A stretch of DNA of 49,025 bases. It comes from Methanoregula sp. (GTDB taxonomy: Archaea; Halobacteriota; Methanomicrobia; Methanomicrobiales; Methanospirillaceae). Below, one piece after another: positions 24,380-32,552 of this stretch; position 1 is the first letter of the stretch; each line of letters starts with the position of its first letter. The notes under the pieces are model-generated. The model had not been told where the DNA came from. It saw only the letters and a program-made list of their open reading frames with translations, and did no database searches. The stretch is taken from NCBI GenBank assembly GCA_026394605.1, contig JAPKXY010000045.1, positions 1-49,025 of the forward strand, in the 5' to 3' direction. The translations under genes were made by a program, and so were the position numbers.

Positions 24380-24531
24380 TTATTCCCCTCTGTGAGATAT
24401 GACCTGTGAAATGTTGGATATATTTTGTAATCTCCCCATGAAAAACTATCCTATCCCATCACTGCATTCCGGTACGATGCCAAAACGAAAAGATGGAGAA
24501 AAAAATTCCGGAGTCTGGGGCACCAAATCAA

Positions 24532-24603
24532 TGGACCCGGCGGGATTTGAACCCGCGGCCTTTACGTTGCGAACGTAACGATCTACCCCTGATCTACGAG
24601 CCC
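24532..24603 (-). tRNA. tRNA-Ala (anticodon CGC)
   Basis: Well-formed: acceptor GGGCTCG/CGGGTCC with discriminator A73, G3-U70, D stem GATC/GATC and anticodon stem TTACG/CGTAA. The loop is TTCGCAA (CGC) and the T-arm is GCGGG-TTCAAAT-CCCGC. It lies 24 bp downstream of the tfb stop on the same strand, after a T8 tract. Confidence 0.95.
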
Positions 24604-24607
24604 ACGT

Positions 24608-24615
24608 AAAAAAAA
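24608..24615 (-). terminator. oligo-T tract between tfb and tRNA-Ala
   Basis: Eight A residues on the + strand are eight U residues in the tfb transcript, just after its stop codon and 4 bp before the tRNA start. It may end tfb transcription or be read through so that the tRNA is made from the tfb transcript. Confidence 0.45.
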
Positions 24616-24627
24616 TGATTGTTGATA

Positions 24628-25629
24628 TCAGAGAATGATCTCGATATCTAATTTTTCTGCCAGTTCCTTATATCTGTTCCGGATGGTGACCTCGGTCACG
24701 CCTGCGACCTCGGCGACTTCACGCTGGGTGCGGCGCTCGCCCCCGAGAATGGAGGAGATGTAGATTGCCGCGGCCGCGACACCGGTCGGGCCCCTGCCGC
24801 TGGTGAGCTCGCGCTCGCCAGCCTGCCGGAGGATCTCGACTGCGCGGGACTGCACCTCGCCTTTCAGGGTGAGCCCGGAGCAGAAGCGTGGCACGTAGTC
24901 AATCGGTGAGGTCGGGAGGAGCTTTAGGCCCAGTTCACGGGAGATGAACCGGTAGGTTCTTCCGATCTCTTTCCGGGACACCCGCGATACTTCCGCGATC
25001 TCATCGAGCGTCCGCGGGACGCTGCACTGCCGGCACGCTGCATAGAGCGCTGCAGCGGCAACGCCCTCGATGCTTCTTCCGCGGATCAGGTTCTTGTCCA
25101 CCGCGTCGCGGTACACGACAGCGGCGGTCTCGCGGACGTTTCTCGGGAGGCCGAGTGCCGATGCCATGCGGTCCAGTTCCGAGAGCGCGAACGCGAGGTT
25201 GCGTTCGGTTGCGTTGGAGACGCGGATCCGGCGCTGCCACTTGCGGAGCCGGTAGAGCTGCGCACGGTTCTTGGACGAGATTGCCCGCCCGTACGAGTCC
25301 CGGTTGCGCCAGTCGATCATGGTGGAGAGGCCCTTGTCATGGATCGTAAAGGTCATCGGAGCGCCGACTCTTGATCTCTTCATGCGCTGGTCATGGTCAA
25401 ATGCCCGCCACTCGGGGCCGCGGTCGATGAACTCCGCATCGATCACAAGCCCGCAGCTCTGGCAGACAAGTTCCGCACGCTCGTAGTCATGGACAAGCTG
25501 CCTGCCCCCGCACTCGGGACAGACCGTCTCCGTGTGGTTTTCAGCCTTCTTCTCGTGCTCTTTTACTTTCGTGCGGGTCTTGAGGGCTTCCCGTTCATTC
25601 TGCAGTATTTTGAGTTTTTCAATTTCCAT
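24628..25629 (-). CDS. tfb: transcription initiation factor B (TFB)
   Basis: A 333-residue archaeal TFIIB homologue that binds TBP-DNA and recruits RNA polymerase. The zinc ribbon is C37-P-E-C40 ... C56-Q-S-C59, the B-reader/linker reads [21 protein letters not shown], and two cyclin repeats follow (about 135-225 and 232-325). The second ends with the helix-turn-helix [20 protein letters not shown] that reads the BRE. The start gives about 35 charged residues before the ribbon. It is downstream of gar1, 19 bp away: gar1-tfb is a common archaeal pair. Confidence 0.97.
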   Translation of the reverse strand: MEIEKLKILQNEREALKTRTKVKEHEKKAENHTETVCPECGGRQLVHDYERAELVCQSCGLVIDAEFIDRGPEWRAFDHDQRMKRSRVGAPMTFTIHDKGLSTMIDWRNRDSYGRAISSKNRAQLYRLRKWQRRIRVSNATERNLAFALSELDRMASALGLPRNVRETAAVVYRDAVDKNLIRGRSIEGVAAAALYAACRQCSVPRTLDEIAEVSRVSRKEIGRTYRFISRELGLKLLPTSPIDYVPRFCSGLTLKGEVQSRAVEILRQAGERELTSGRGPTGVAAAAIYISSILGGERRTQREVAEVAGVTEVTIRNRYKELAEKLDIEIIL

Positions 25630-25648
25630 CCACGTTCACCACGTACAA

Positions 25649-25894
25649 TCATTTCCTGTTCACAGGACGGTACCCCTTTGTGCCGGTTGCTGCCTTTGCA
25701 TACAGTTTGTTATTGGGCTGGATATCGCACCGACCGCGGCAGATGACGGTGGCATACGGCGTTGTGATATTCCCGAAGATGTCAACGATTTTGCCGACCG
25801 GTTGCATTTTCTGGTCTGTGACTTCGCTGTACAATCCGGGGAGCTGGGCGGCATCGCACTGGATAATGAGCATCCGCCTGCCGGGGGTGCTCAT
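25649..25894 (-). CDS. gar1: H/ACA RNP protein Gar1
   Basis: An 81-residue core Gar1 that binds Cbf5 in RNA-guided pseudouridylation. Motifs: KMQPVGKIVDIFGNITTPYA (the beta-barrel with the substrate-handling loop) and CDIQPNNKLYA. The frame starts further upstream (25915), but MSTPGRRMLII is the more natural start. Only 19 bp separate it from tfb. Confidence 0.85.
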   Translation of the reverse strand: MSTPGRRMLIIQCDAAQLPGLYSEVTDQKMQPVGKIVDIFGNITTPYATVICRGRCDIQPNNKLYAKAATGTKGYRPVNRK

Positions 25895-26018
25895 CGCTCG
25901 ACCAACCACGTTCACACAATAACCTCGGGGAGATACAGATGTGCCAAATTAAATTAGCAATCTATGTATAAATGCCTGTTCAGTATTTAAACATTTCGTG
26001 AAACTATAAATAATATTA

Positions 26019-26672
26019 TCAGGAAGAGAGGAACCGGTCGATATTTAAAGATAGCACGTCGCGGGACTCCGCGTCCGTGAGCCCGGCCCCTTTTGCGACC
26101 AGAATTCTTGCGCGCTCGTCCAGTAAATCGTGCGGGGCATGGGCGTCCGAGTCCACTACAATCTGGCATCCCGCCTCGCGGGCGATCTGCACGACGTGCC
26201 CGTTAGTCCGGTTGTGCCCTCCCCGCGAGGTGATCTCAAGCGCGATGGTATGTTGTACCGCAAGCAGGGCGTCCTCGATCGCGACCATCCCCGGATGCGC
26301 GAGCACGTCCACGTGCCTGCAGCCGCACGCGGCGCGGTTGGTGCCCGGCGCCACCGGCTCTACAGGTGTCTCACCGTGTACGATCACAATATCAGCTCCC
26401 GCCTCCTTTGCCTGACGGGCAAGCTCAGCGATCTGCGCCGGCGGGACGTGGGTGATCTCGACTCCGCAGAGAAGCTTCACGCCGAAAAGCAGCGCAGACT
26501 CCTTCACGGGCAACAGAGATGCAATGACTGTCCCCACATTGGAAGTGTCCACGTGGTCGGTGACCGCGACCGTCCCGTACCCGAGCACCGCCATCCGCCG
26601 CACGAGTTCGATCGGGAGCATTTCCCCATCCGAGTGGATCGTATGCGTGTGCAGGTCGTACATGCTGCTCAT
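26019..26672 (-). CDS. PHP-domain phosphoesterase (histidinol-phosphatase-like)
   Basis: A 217-residue PHP enzyme with metal ligands in YDLHTHTIHSDGEM (H8, H10, D15), VAVTDHVD, CGVEITHVP, DVLAHPGM and the C-terminal DSDAHAPHDL. PHP proteins of this size include histidinol phosphatases and YcdX-type phosphatases. I cannot tell them apart here, and no histidine-pathway gene is adjacent. The 4-bp overlap with srp19 (26669-26672) makes it the second gene of that transcript. Confidence 0.85.
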   Translation of the reverse strand: MSSMYDLHTHTIHSDGEMLPIELVRRMAVLGYGTVAVTDHVDTSNVGTVIASLLPVKESALLFGVKLLCGVEITHVPPAQIAELARQAKEAGADIVIVHGETPVEPVAPGTNRAACGCRHVDVLAHPGMVAIEDALLAVQHTIALEITSRGGHNRTNGHVVQIAREAGCQIVVDSDAHAPHDLLDERARILVAKGAGLTDAESRDVLSLNIDRFLSS

Positions 26673-26941
26673 TTCTTACCCCCCAGGAGTTGTGCAATTT
26701 TTTTGATGAGGGCTTCCTTCCCCTTCTTCCATTCGACGACAACCCTGCCCTCGTGCCGCTCCCAGTGAGCGGGGTGGTGCTGGTCCTCGGCGCGGTATTT
26801 AAGCCCCGACCGCTTCAGCGCCCGTTCGAGATCTGCAAGAGAAGGCGCCTTCGCCATGGTCTGATGCGGTACCCGCCGCCCCTGCCTGCATTTCAGCGCG
26901 GCATTGAAGTAGCAGGGGTACAGCATGCACTCGTCTGCCAT
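26669..26941 (-). CDS. srp19: signal recognition particle 19 kDa protein
   Basis: The 90-residue protein reads YPCYFNAALKCRQGRRVPHQ, the RNA-contact loop of SRP19. PSLADLERALKRSGLKYRAE and ALIKKIAQLLGGKK complete the fold. SRP19 helps SRP54 load on 7S RNA for membrane targeting. The 7S RNA gene is not visible in this window. It overlaps the PHP gene by 4 bp and is divergent from hypB. Confidence 0.92.
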   Translation of the reverse strand: MADECMLYPCYFNAALKCRQGRRVPHQTMAKAPSLADLERALKRSGLKYRAEDQHHPAHWERHEGRVVVEWKKGKEALIKKIAQLLGGKK

Positions 26942-26961
26942 TGCAGGATGGTTTGTGTGTT

Positions 26962-26971
26962 AAGGTATAAA
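26962..26971 (+). promoter_or_regulatory. TATA box for hypB
   Basis: AAGGTATAAA lies 25-34 bp upstream of the hypB ATG at 26996. Transcription would begin at or just before the ATG, so a leaderless mRNA is likely. Confidence 0.5.
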
Positions 26972-26995
26972 CACTGCACGCTCAAACCTTAGAGC

Positions 26996-27643
26996 ATGCA
27001 CCATATCGACGTCAGGATCGAAAAAGATGTCTACGACGTCAACAATCACATTGCGGATCACAACGCAGAGCACCTGAAGGCGCACGGCGTTCGTGCGTTT
27101 GACCTTCTGGGCGCGATCGGTTCGGGCAAGACCGCACTCATCGAACGGCTCGTCCCCCTGCTCAATAAAAAGGGAAAGCGGGCGGGAGCGATTGCGGGGG
27201 ATGTGTACGGGGACGATGACTTCAAACGGATCAAATCCCTTGGCATCCCTGCGTATAACGCAAATACCGGGAAGGAATGCCATCTCGACGCCCATCTCGT
27301 AGAGCACGCGATCGATCACCTGCCGCTCGATGAGATGGACATACTCTTCATCGAGAACGTGGGCAACATGGTCTGCCCCACTGACTTTAAACTGGGCGCG
27401 GAAAAAAGGATCGTGATCGTCAGTTCCACCGAGGGGGACGATGTGGTGAACAAGCACCCGATGATGTTTCGGGACTGCACGATCGGCGTGATCAACAAAG
27501 TCGACCTCGCGCCGCTGGTCGGCGCCAACCTCGACCGGATGGAGTCGGACATGCACCGGTACAACCCGGACATGGCGGTTTTCAGGACAAATTTAAAGAC
27601 TGGTGGGGGTATCGCACCCCTGCTTGACGAGATCCTCCGGTGA
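26996..27643 (+). CDS. hypB: hydrogenase nickel-incorporation GTPase HypB
   Basis: A 215-residue GTPase that, with HypA, delivers nickel to the NiFe hydrogenase active site. Walker A is LLGAIGSGKT (G39-T46), and the nickel/zinc pair C95-H96 in TGKECHLDAH matches the positions of the characterised Methanocaldococcus protein. IENVGNMVCPTDFKLG holds the switch region and a further Cys, and INKVDLA is the guanine-specificity motif. The short N-terminus lacks a histidine-rich stretch. No hypA or hydrogenase gene is near, which is common for methanogens. Confidence 0.95.
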   Translation: MHHIDVRIEKDVYDVNNHIADHNAEHLKAHGVRAFDLLGAIGSGKTALIERLVPLLNKKGKRAGAIAGDVYGDDDFKRIKSLGIPAYNANTGKECHLDAHLVEHAIDHLPLDEMDILFIENVGNMVCPTDFKLGAEKRIVIVSSTEGDDVVNKHPMMFRDCTIGVINKVDLAPLVGANLDRMESDMHRYNPDMAVFRTNLKTGGGIAPLLDEILR

Positions 27644-27670
27644 GCGCAGCTGTTAAATAACTGGGAAGGG

Positions 27671-27679
27671 AATATATAC
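27671..27679 (+). promoter_or_regulatory. TATA box for rps8e
   Basis: AATATATAC stands 58-66 bp before the rps8e ATG, giving a leader of about 35-40 bases. The leader contains GGGGAAGTTCCC, whose arms GGGAA/TTCCC could pair weakly. Confidence 0.45.
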
Positions 27680-27736
27680 AGCACGCTCTTTTAGGGGAAG
27701 TTCCCGAAAAGACTAACAATATAACGGGGTGTATTC

Positions 27737-28114
27737 ATGCTCTGGCAAGGAATATCAGTTCGGAAGGTAACCGGCGGGAGGATCAGTCCGGCGAAGGGAA
27801 AGCGGAGGACCGAGATCGGGCTTGCCCCCGCGGATACCCATATCGGTGAGGACAAGAGAAAGATCGAGCGCACAACCGGCGCGAACGAAAAGGTGCGTGC
27901 CCTGCGTGCACTGTACGCGAACGTGACAAATGCATCAAACGGTGACACAAAAAAGGCAAAGATCGAAAAAGTTGAGGAGAACGGCGCAAACCCGAACTAC
28001 GTCAGGCGAAACCTCCTCACGAAGGGCGCGATCATTAAGACTGAGATCGGACGAGCCCGCATTGTCAGCCGCCCCGGACAAGACGGCGTCATCAACGCAG
28101 TCCTGCTGGAATAA
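27737..28114 (+). CDS. rps8e: 30S ribosomal protein S8e
   Basis: The 125-residue protein is a full-length archaeal S8e: [34 protein letters not shown] and [20 protein letters not shown], ending [10 protein letters not shown]. It sits in the 30S body. No ribosomal genes flank it directly; hypB is upstream and an unassigned protein gene is 66 bp downstream. Confidence 0.97.
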   Translation: MLWQGISVRKVTGGRISPAKGKRRTEIGLAPADTHIGEDKRKIERTTGANEKVRALRALYANVTNASNGDTKKAKIEKVEENGANPNYVRRNLLTKGAIIKTEIGRARIVSRPGQDGVINAVLLE

Positions 28115-28180
28115 ATCCCCCACCGGCTCCCCCTCTTTCAACCAGCACCTTTTTTCTCTTGTATTTCCCATAGAGGAGCT

Positions 28181-28597
28181 ATGCGAAGGATCTGTTATCG
28201 GTTCCCGCAGAAGGTTGACCTCTCGTTTGCGATGGGCATGCCGTTTCTTGAAACGCTCAGACACATCGTCTCACTGGACGGCGCCGAAACGACAAAGGCA
28301 TCAGGCAAGGATCTTGTCAAGGTCACGACCAAAGTCGAAGTGGCGATCGACCGCGCGACGTTCGGCGACATCACACCCGAGATGCTGCGTTCCGGCACGA
28401 TCACTGAGGCGGCTGACCTGCGCATCTCGGTTCTTGCGCTTGCCCTGCGGGGTGGTGGCAAGGTGCCGATCGCAAACGATGCGTTCTTTGTCCGCTTGAC
28501 TGACCGTGTCTCCCGCACGGATGTGGATATCGCAAAGGACGGCAAGCCCGGCGGGCTGGATGCACTGGATATGAAGAACCTTATTCTCGGTAAATAG
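28181..28597 (+). CDS. conserved small protein of unknown function
   Basis: A 138-residue soluble protein. A charged N-terminus precedes KDLVKVTTKVEVAIDRATFG, which reads as beta strands, and RISVLALALRGGGKVPIAND follows; the end, DALDMKNLILGK, is helical. I do not recognise a family. GAGGAG lies only 2 bp before the ATG, closer than usual, so the start might instead be at M18 (MGMPFLETLR). It is followed after 2 bp by the DUF2240 gene, an arrangement that suggests a shared job. Confidence 0.6.
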   Translation: MRRICYRFPQKVDLSFAMGMPFLETLRHIVSLDGAETTKASGKDLVKVTTKVEVAIDRATFGDITPEMLRSGTITEAADLRISVLALALRGGGKVPIANDAFFVRLTDRVSRTDVDIAKDGKPGGLDALDMKNLILGK

Positions 28598-28599
28598 GC

Positions 28600-29064
28600 T
28601 TGACGTTTCGCATCACGGTCGCGGCACCGTTCAGGCATTCAAGAAAGACGGCGATGCGCAAGAACGAGCTTGTCTATTACTATGCGCTCGACCGCAAGTG
28701 GATGAGCACCGAGCAGGCAAACCTCCTGTTAAAAAATGCGGAGGAAGAAGGGCTGCTTGTGCAGGACAATGGTATCTACAGCCCAAACTTCGATATTTCC
28801 GGCGTCACTATCCCTATCGGGTTCAAGCCCACCTCGGCAATTTTTGAAAAAAAAGACCCGTTGCAGGAGGTAATTGGACGGATTGCCAAGGCGACCGGAA
28901 CGCAGGACACCGATGTGGTTGCCGAGATGAACAAGCTCATCAAGGATGGCTTCGACGGCAACCTGCTGCCCGAAGCGGCAATTGTGATCATCGCACAACG
29001 GCACAAGGTCCCTTTCGGGGACAAACTTGATGCGCTTAGTACCAGCGTAAAAAAGAATCGTTGA
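28600..29064 (+). CDS. DUF2240-family archaeal protein
   Basis: A 154-residue protein starting with TTG, two bases after the TAG of the preceding gene; an ATG 54 bp later (28654) is an alternative start. WMSTEQANLLLKNAEEEGLL suggests a winged-helix-like N-terminal domain, then a linker and the GNLLPEAAIVIIAQRHKVPF segment of DUF2240. The family is confined to archaea and has no assigned role. It ends 10 bp from the S6e stop on the other strand. Confidence 0.7.
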   Translation: MTFRITVAAPFRHSRKTAMRKNELVYYYALDRKWMSTEQANLLLKNAEEEGLLVQDNGIYSPNFDISGVTIPIGFKPTSAIFEKKDPLQEVIGRIAKATGTQDTDVVAEMNKLIKDGFDGNLLPEAAIVIIAQRHKVPFGDKLDALSTSVKKNR

Positions 29065-29074
29065 TGGGTTAGTA

Positions 29075-29524
29075 TTACTTCTTTTTCTTGGGCGATCTCT
29101 CTTGGGGTTTCTCGGCACTCGCCTTTTTGTCATCGGCAGGCTTTGCCGGGAACATCTCCTCGAGGGATTTCTCTCCGTATGTCGTGACCCGGGTATTCAC
29201 CTGGACAAAGTCCGCGGTGATCTCTTTTGAACGCAGCATCTTGCGCCTGCGCTGCCCCTCCATCTTGGGGTGGTACCCTGTCGTGCCGCCCGCTACAAGG
29301 AGCATCTTTCTCCCTGCGCCTGGCAGGCTCTTGTTTGCCGGGGTGCCGGTGCGGTCTGACCCGCCCGTGATCTGCACCTTGTAGCCTGAAAGCCCCAGCG
29401 GACCGGCATCCACTTCGTCACCGATCTTTCTGCCGACGAGTGCGCCCGCTGCACCGGCACCCGCGTCGACATTATAGGCTCGTCCTGTCTTTGGGTCTGC
29501 AACAACGACCTTGAACTCCACCAT
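29075..29524 (-). CDS. rps6e: 30S ribosomal protein S6e
   Basis: A 149-residue S6e: MVEFKVVVADPKTGRAYNVD, GRKIGDEVDAGPLGLSGYK, ITGGSDRTGTPANKSLPGAG and GQRRRKMLRSKEITADFVQV. It carries a lysine-rich tail (SPKKKK). It is 145 bp downstream of infB on the same strand, the usual archaeal association of S6e with the aIF5B gene. Confidence 0.97.
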   Translation of the reverse strand: MVEFKVVVADPKTGRAYNVDAGAGAAGALVGRKIGDEVDAGPLGLSGYKVQITGGSDRTGTPANKSLPGAGRKMLLVAGGTTGYHPKMEGQRRRKMLRSKEITADFVQVNTRVTTYGEKSLEEMFPAKPADDKKASAEKPQERSPKKKK

Positions 29525-29668
29525 GTGAAAACTCCTGTAATTTCCTGCCCCATAACTAGGGTATTGTTCATCTCTTGGTTATCGGCGCTGCCGCGTACTC
29601 ATGAGAAGTACCCACGTTATATGCCGGGCTCGCTATTAAAGCCTCCCGTCGTTGTGAAAAACCGGCAC

Positions 29669-31447
29669 TCACTTGCCCCAGAAAGGATCTTCCCTTCGCC
29701 GCATTAACGCGAATTCGGCAAGTACTTCCTGCGCCGGGATGTTAAGCATCTTTGTCATCTCGCGCTCAAGCACTTTCACATGGCGTTCCGGGATGTCCAC
29801 GAAGAGGTCGTCGCCTACGTTCACCTGGCGCCCGACTGTCGCCCCCTCAATTGAGATTGCCACTTCCTGCCCCGCGTCAGCCTCGCGGATGTTTTCGCCC
29901 CGCAGCTGCATGGTCTTGAGGTGCCCGACCTTTTTTCCGTGCGGCGTGACAAGGTCGATATCGTTGCGCAGTTTGCCGCCGAGCACCCGCACGCCGACCA
30001 CCGCAGGGTTGCTCTGCCGGAAGACGCAGTCGGGCAGCAGCCGGATCTTTGCCGGCATGACGACGTGCTCGAACCGTTTTTGCTCCGCAAGGCGCTTCTG
30101 TTCGTCCCGCCACGCGACATACTGGTCGATCAGCTGGTAGATCACGTTGCCCTCGAAGACTTTCACCTGCGTGTAGAGCGGGTTCTTGATCATATCTGCG
30201 GCATCGGGGAGGATCGGGGTGTTGAAACAGAGCAGGGCGCGGTAATAGGGGTTTTTGATCGTCTCGGTCTCGATCAGGTCGTGCCGGCTCACCGGTCCGA
30301 CTTCCGCACGCATGACACCGAACCCTTTTGCCTCCAGTTCCTTGCAGAGCGCCTCGAGCGCCCCGATCGTGTCCGCCTTGATCACGAGACCGTCGCTTGC
30401 GAGGTTCACATGGATCTCGCTCATCTCTTTTATGATCCGTGATTCGACCTCCTCCCGGTTGTTACGGATCACGAAGAGTGGCGAACCTGCGATCACGCCT
30501 TCAAGGTTTGGTGCCGTGACCTTGATCCCGGATGCGGCTGCAACTGACTTCACCCGCTCGAACCGGTCCTCAACAAGAATTTCCTTCATCGGGCGGGGTT
30601 TTAACAGCGACCGCACTTTCGTGACCAGCACCGCGTCCTTGGAGGCGACCGCGATCTCGTCGCCAATGGAAAGTGTCCCGTCATACAGGATCACATCCAG
30701 CGTCGTCCCGAGCCCCCGCTCCTCTTTTACCTCAAGCACGGTACCGGCGCCCGGGCCTTCGACAGCGAGCGCCAGCTCCTGCCCCATGTACCGTTGGGCG
30801 AGCCCGATCATGACAAGGAGGAGATCTGCAATGCCCTCGCCGGTATGGGCGCTCACCGGCACGATGGCGAGGTTGCGCTGGAAGTCAGCGACACGGTCGA
30901 ACCGGTCGGCGGAGAAACCAAGTTCACCAAGTTTCCCGACAATCCCGTAGGTCTTGTTCTCAACTTCACCTTTCACCCGGTCATTCTGTTTCGGGAACGA
31001 TGACACGAATGTCTCGTTCGCAAACGGCCGCCAGCCATGGATACGGTCGATTTTCGTCGCTGCGATGACAAACGGCGTCTTGCAGTTGCGCAGGATCTGG
31101 AGCGCCTCGATGGTCTGGGGCTGGAACCCCTGCGTGATGTCGACAACGAGGATCGCCATGTCAGCGAGCGCACCGCCGCGTGCCCGCAGGGTGGTAAACG
31201 CATGGTGACCCGGTGTATCGATGAAGAGGAGACCGGGGATGTTGATCAGCACCTTCTCCATCGTGCCGCTCATCGACCGGATCGATTCGATAGGGACGAG
31301 CGTTGCGCCGATATGCTGGGTGATCGCACCCGCTTCGGAAGAGACTACCGACGATCCACGGATCCGGTCGAGAAGAGAGGTCTTCCCGTGATCGACGTGC
31401 CCCATCACGCAGACGATTGGAGTCCGGATTTTTGGGTTCTGCACCAT
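29669..31447 (-). CDS. infB: translation initiation factor aIF5B
   Basis: A 592-residue aIF5B/IF2 GTPase that joins the ribosomal subunits during initiation. I start at MVQNPKIRTPIVCVMGHVDH, whose G1 loop GHVDHGKTSLL begins at residue 16. The frame upstream (to 31588) adds 47 unlikely residues. Other motifs: FIDTPGHHAFTTLRARGGAL (switch II), ATKIDRI (NKxD-type) and VSAHTGEGIADLL. Domain II follows, then a long linker helix and the C-terminal domain with VVGVRVLGGKLRNDIDL. It ends in EDPFWGK. Confidence 0.95.
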   Translation of the reverse strand: MVQNPKIRTPIVCVMGHVDHGKTSLLDRIRGSSVVSSEAGAITQHIGATLVPIESIRSMSGTMEKVLINIPGLLFIDTPGHHAFTTLRARGGALADMAILVVDITQGFQPQTIEALQILRNCKTPFVIAATKIDRIHGWRPFANETFVSSFPKQNDRVKGEVENKTYGIVGKLGELGFSADRFDRVADFQRNLAIVPVSAHTGEGIADLLLVMIGLAQRYMGQELALAVEGPGAGTVLEVKEERGLGTTLDVILYDGTLSIGDEIAVASKDAVLVTKVRSLLKPRPMKEILVEDRFERVKSVAAASGIKVTAPNLEGVIAGSPLFVIRNNREEVESRIIKEMSEIHVNLASDGLVIKADTIGALEALCKELEAKGFGVMRAEVGPVSRHDLIETETIKNPYYRALLCFNTPILPDAADMIKNPLYTQVKVFEGNVIYQLIDQYVAWRDEQKRLAEQKRFEHVVMPAKIRLLPDCVFRQSNPAVVGVRVLGGKLRNDIDLVTPHGKKVGHLKTMQLRGENIREADAGQEVAISIEGATVGRQVNVGDDLFVDIPERHVKVLEREMTKMLNIPAQEVLAEFALMRRREDPFWGK

Positions 31448-31692
31448 TGCCACCACCGGTCCATCGCGGGGCACGCATCGCCGGCGCGAAATCCAAATCG
31501 CCGCAGAGAAAAATGTGCGTTCCCGTGATGTTATGAACTTACGGATAAACCGTCCATGCCAACCTGATAGGTACTGGACATGAAACACTATTAATAATCA
31601 CCGGATAGGCTTTGCGCATTCTCCTCAAGCAGTTCCCCCATGCGTTGCGGTCCTACAATACCGCGATATCCCCAAAGGCATTGATAAGGATA

Positions 31693-31700
31693 CTTTAAAG
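31693..31700 (+). promoter_or_regulatory. TATA box for tRNA-His
   Basis: CTTTAAAG lies 32-39 bp before the tRNA-His 5' end, a usual spacing for an archaeal tRNA promoter with a short leader. Confidence 0.45.
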
Positions 31701-31731
31701 AGAAACAATGCCTAATGTAAGAGGGACATCT

Positions 31732-31804
31732 GCCAGGGTGGGGTAGTTGGTTATCCTAGGGGACTGTGGATCCCCCGACCCGGGTTCGAATCTCGGCCCT
31801 GGCC
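31732..31804 (+). tRNA. tRNA-His (anticodon GTG)
   Basis: Acceptor GCCAGGG/CCCTGGC and discriminator C73; the base before position 1 is T, so G-1 must be added after transcription. The anticodon stem GGGGA/TCCCC carries loop CTGTGGA, anticodon GTG. The T-arm CCGGG-TTCGAAT-CTCGG has one non-canonical pair. No CCA is encoded. It marks the left edge of a gene-poor island. Confidence 0.96.
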
Positions 31805-32154
31805 TAATTACCGCTAGTTAAAGTCTAATCTCGATTTTGGGCTTGATTTGCTCGTATTTTTCAATGGTTTTGCATACATAAAAAGAATAAAGTTTCAATC
31901 CCGCGCCGCCCGCACCCAAAATGTGGGGTAAGGAGGGTCGGGTTGTACCACAGAAATGCCGGAGAGTTCATCCCGTGTGCTTGGCTATGTCTGGAATGTA
32001 GGATGATACTGCGATGGAATAGGTTGACAATCCCTCGGACATCGTACACTTGTCAGAGAAAATTAGAAGAATCTCTGCAGTCGCGTAGAGGTGCCCGGAA
32101 TATAGGCTGATGCATCGGAATTGAAAAAAATTAGTGTTCTCTTGTTCTCTGGAT
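31805..32154. other. gene-poor AT-rich stretch
   Basis: No convincing gene: open frames on the minus strand are short and unlike their neighbours in composition. Two copies of a 22-bp dispersed repeat are present (31988-32009 and 32091-32113). No second tRNA-His 3' end is visible as a direct repeat, so integration at the tRNA is unproven. Confidence 0.5.
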
Positions 32155-32541
32155 TTAGAGTACGGTTCCAAGGAATTCAATTATCAACACCACTGGCAGG
32201 AATGCTGAAGGGAACTCTGCGACGCTTGGACATGTTGAAGGTAATACTACATCACACACGATGTTAGAATAACAATCAGGCCCACCCGCGGCACTATCCC
32301 ATTGAAGTATCGAAAAACTATAGGTTCCCGGTGTAGGATGCCATGCATTAGGAATGGAATAGCTTGTAACACTATGAACAGACAAAGCATTCCACGTCGA
32401 AAGTTGGGGATCGTAAGTTAGTATAAAATAACCAGAGGTACTAACATCATTCCATGTTAGATCTAGACCATCACATGTTGGTGTGACATGGAGATTATAA
32501 GCTGCGGCGCAGGCATCAATTCCCCACGTACTCCTTAGAAA
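32155..32541 (-). pseudogene. C-terminal remnant of a PEF-CTERM-like surface protein
   Basis: The minus-strand frame reads GLDLTWNDVSTSGYFILTYD, then NAWHPTPGTYSFSILQWD, the pattern of a fibronectin-III-like domain. It ends PSVAEFPSAFLPVVLIIEFLGTVL. The tail resembles archaeal PEF-CTERM sorting signals (PEFPS motif, helix), but the basic tail after the helix is missing. No start codon exists at the 5' end: the frame runs into the stop of the lipoprotein gene. I infer the 3' remnant of a surface protein truncated on both sides. Confidence 0.5.
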
Positions 32542-32552
32542 ATCTTCATAGT

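Noticed and set aside
25649-25915. Longer Gar1 start
   Set aside because: The added residues MNVVGRA are not typical, and the inner ATG lies at the position where Gar1 proteins begin.
26130-26768. Plus-strand frame opposite the PHP gene
   Set aside because: It is an antisense shadow of the PHP and srp19 genes; the product is rich in Arg and His with no family motifs.
31448-31588. N-terminal extension of aIF5B
   Set aside because: The extra 47 codons are Arg/Phe-rich and unrelated to aIF5B, whose G1 loop normally lies near residue 15-20.
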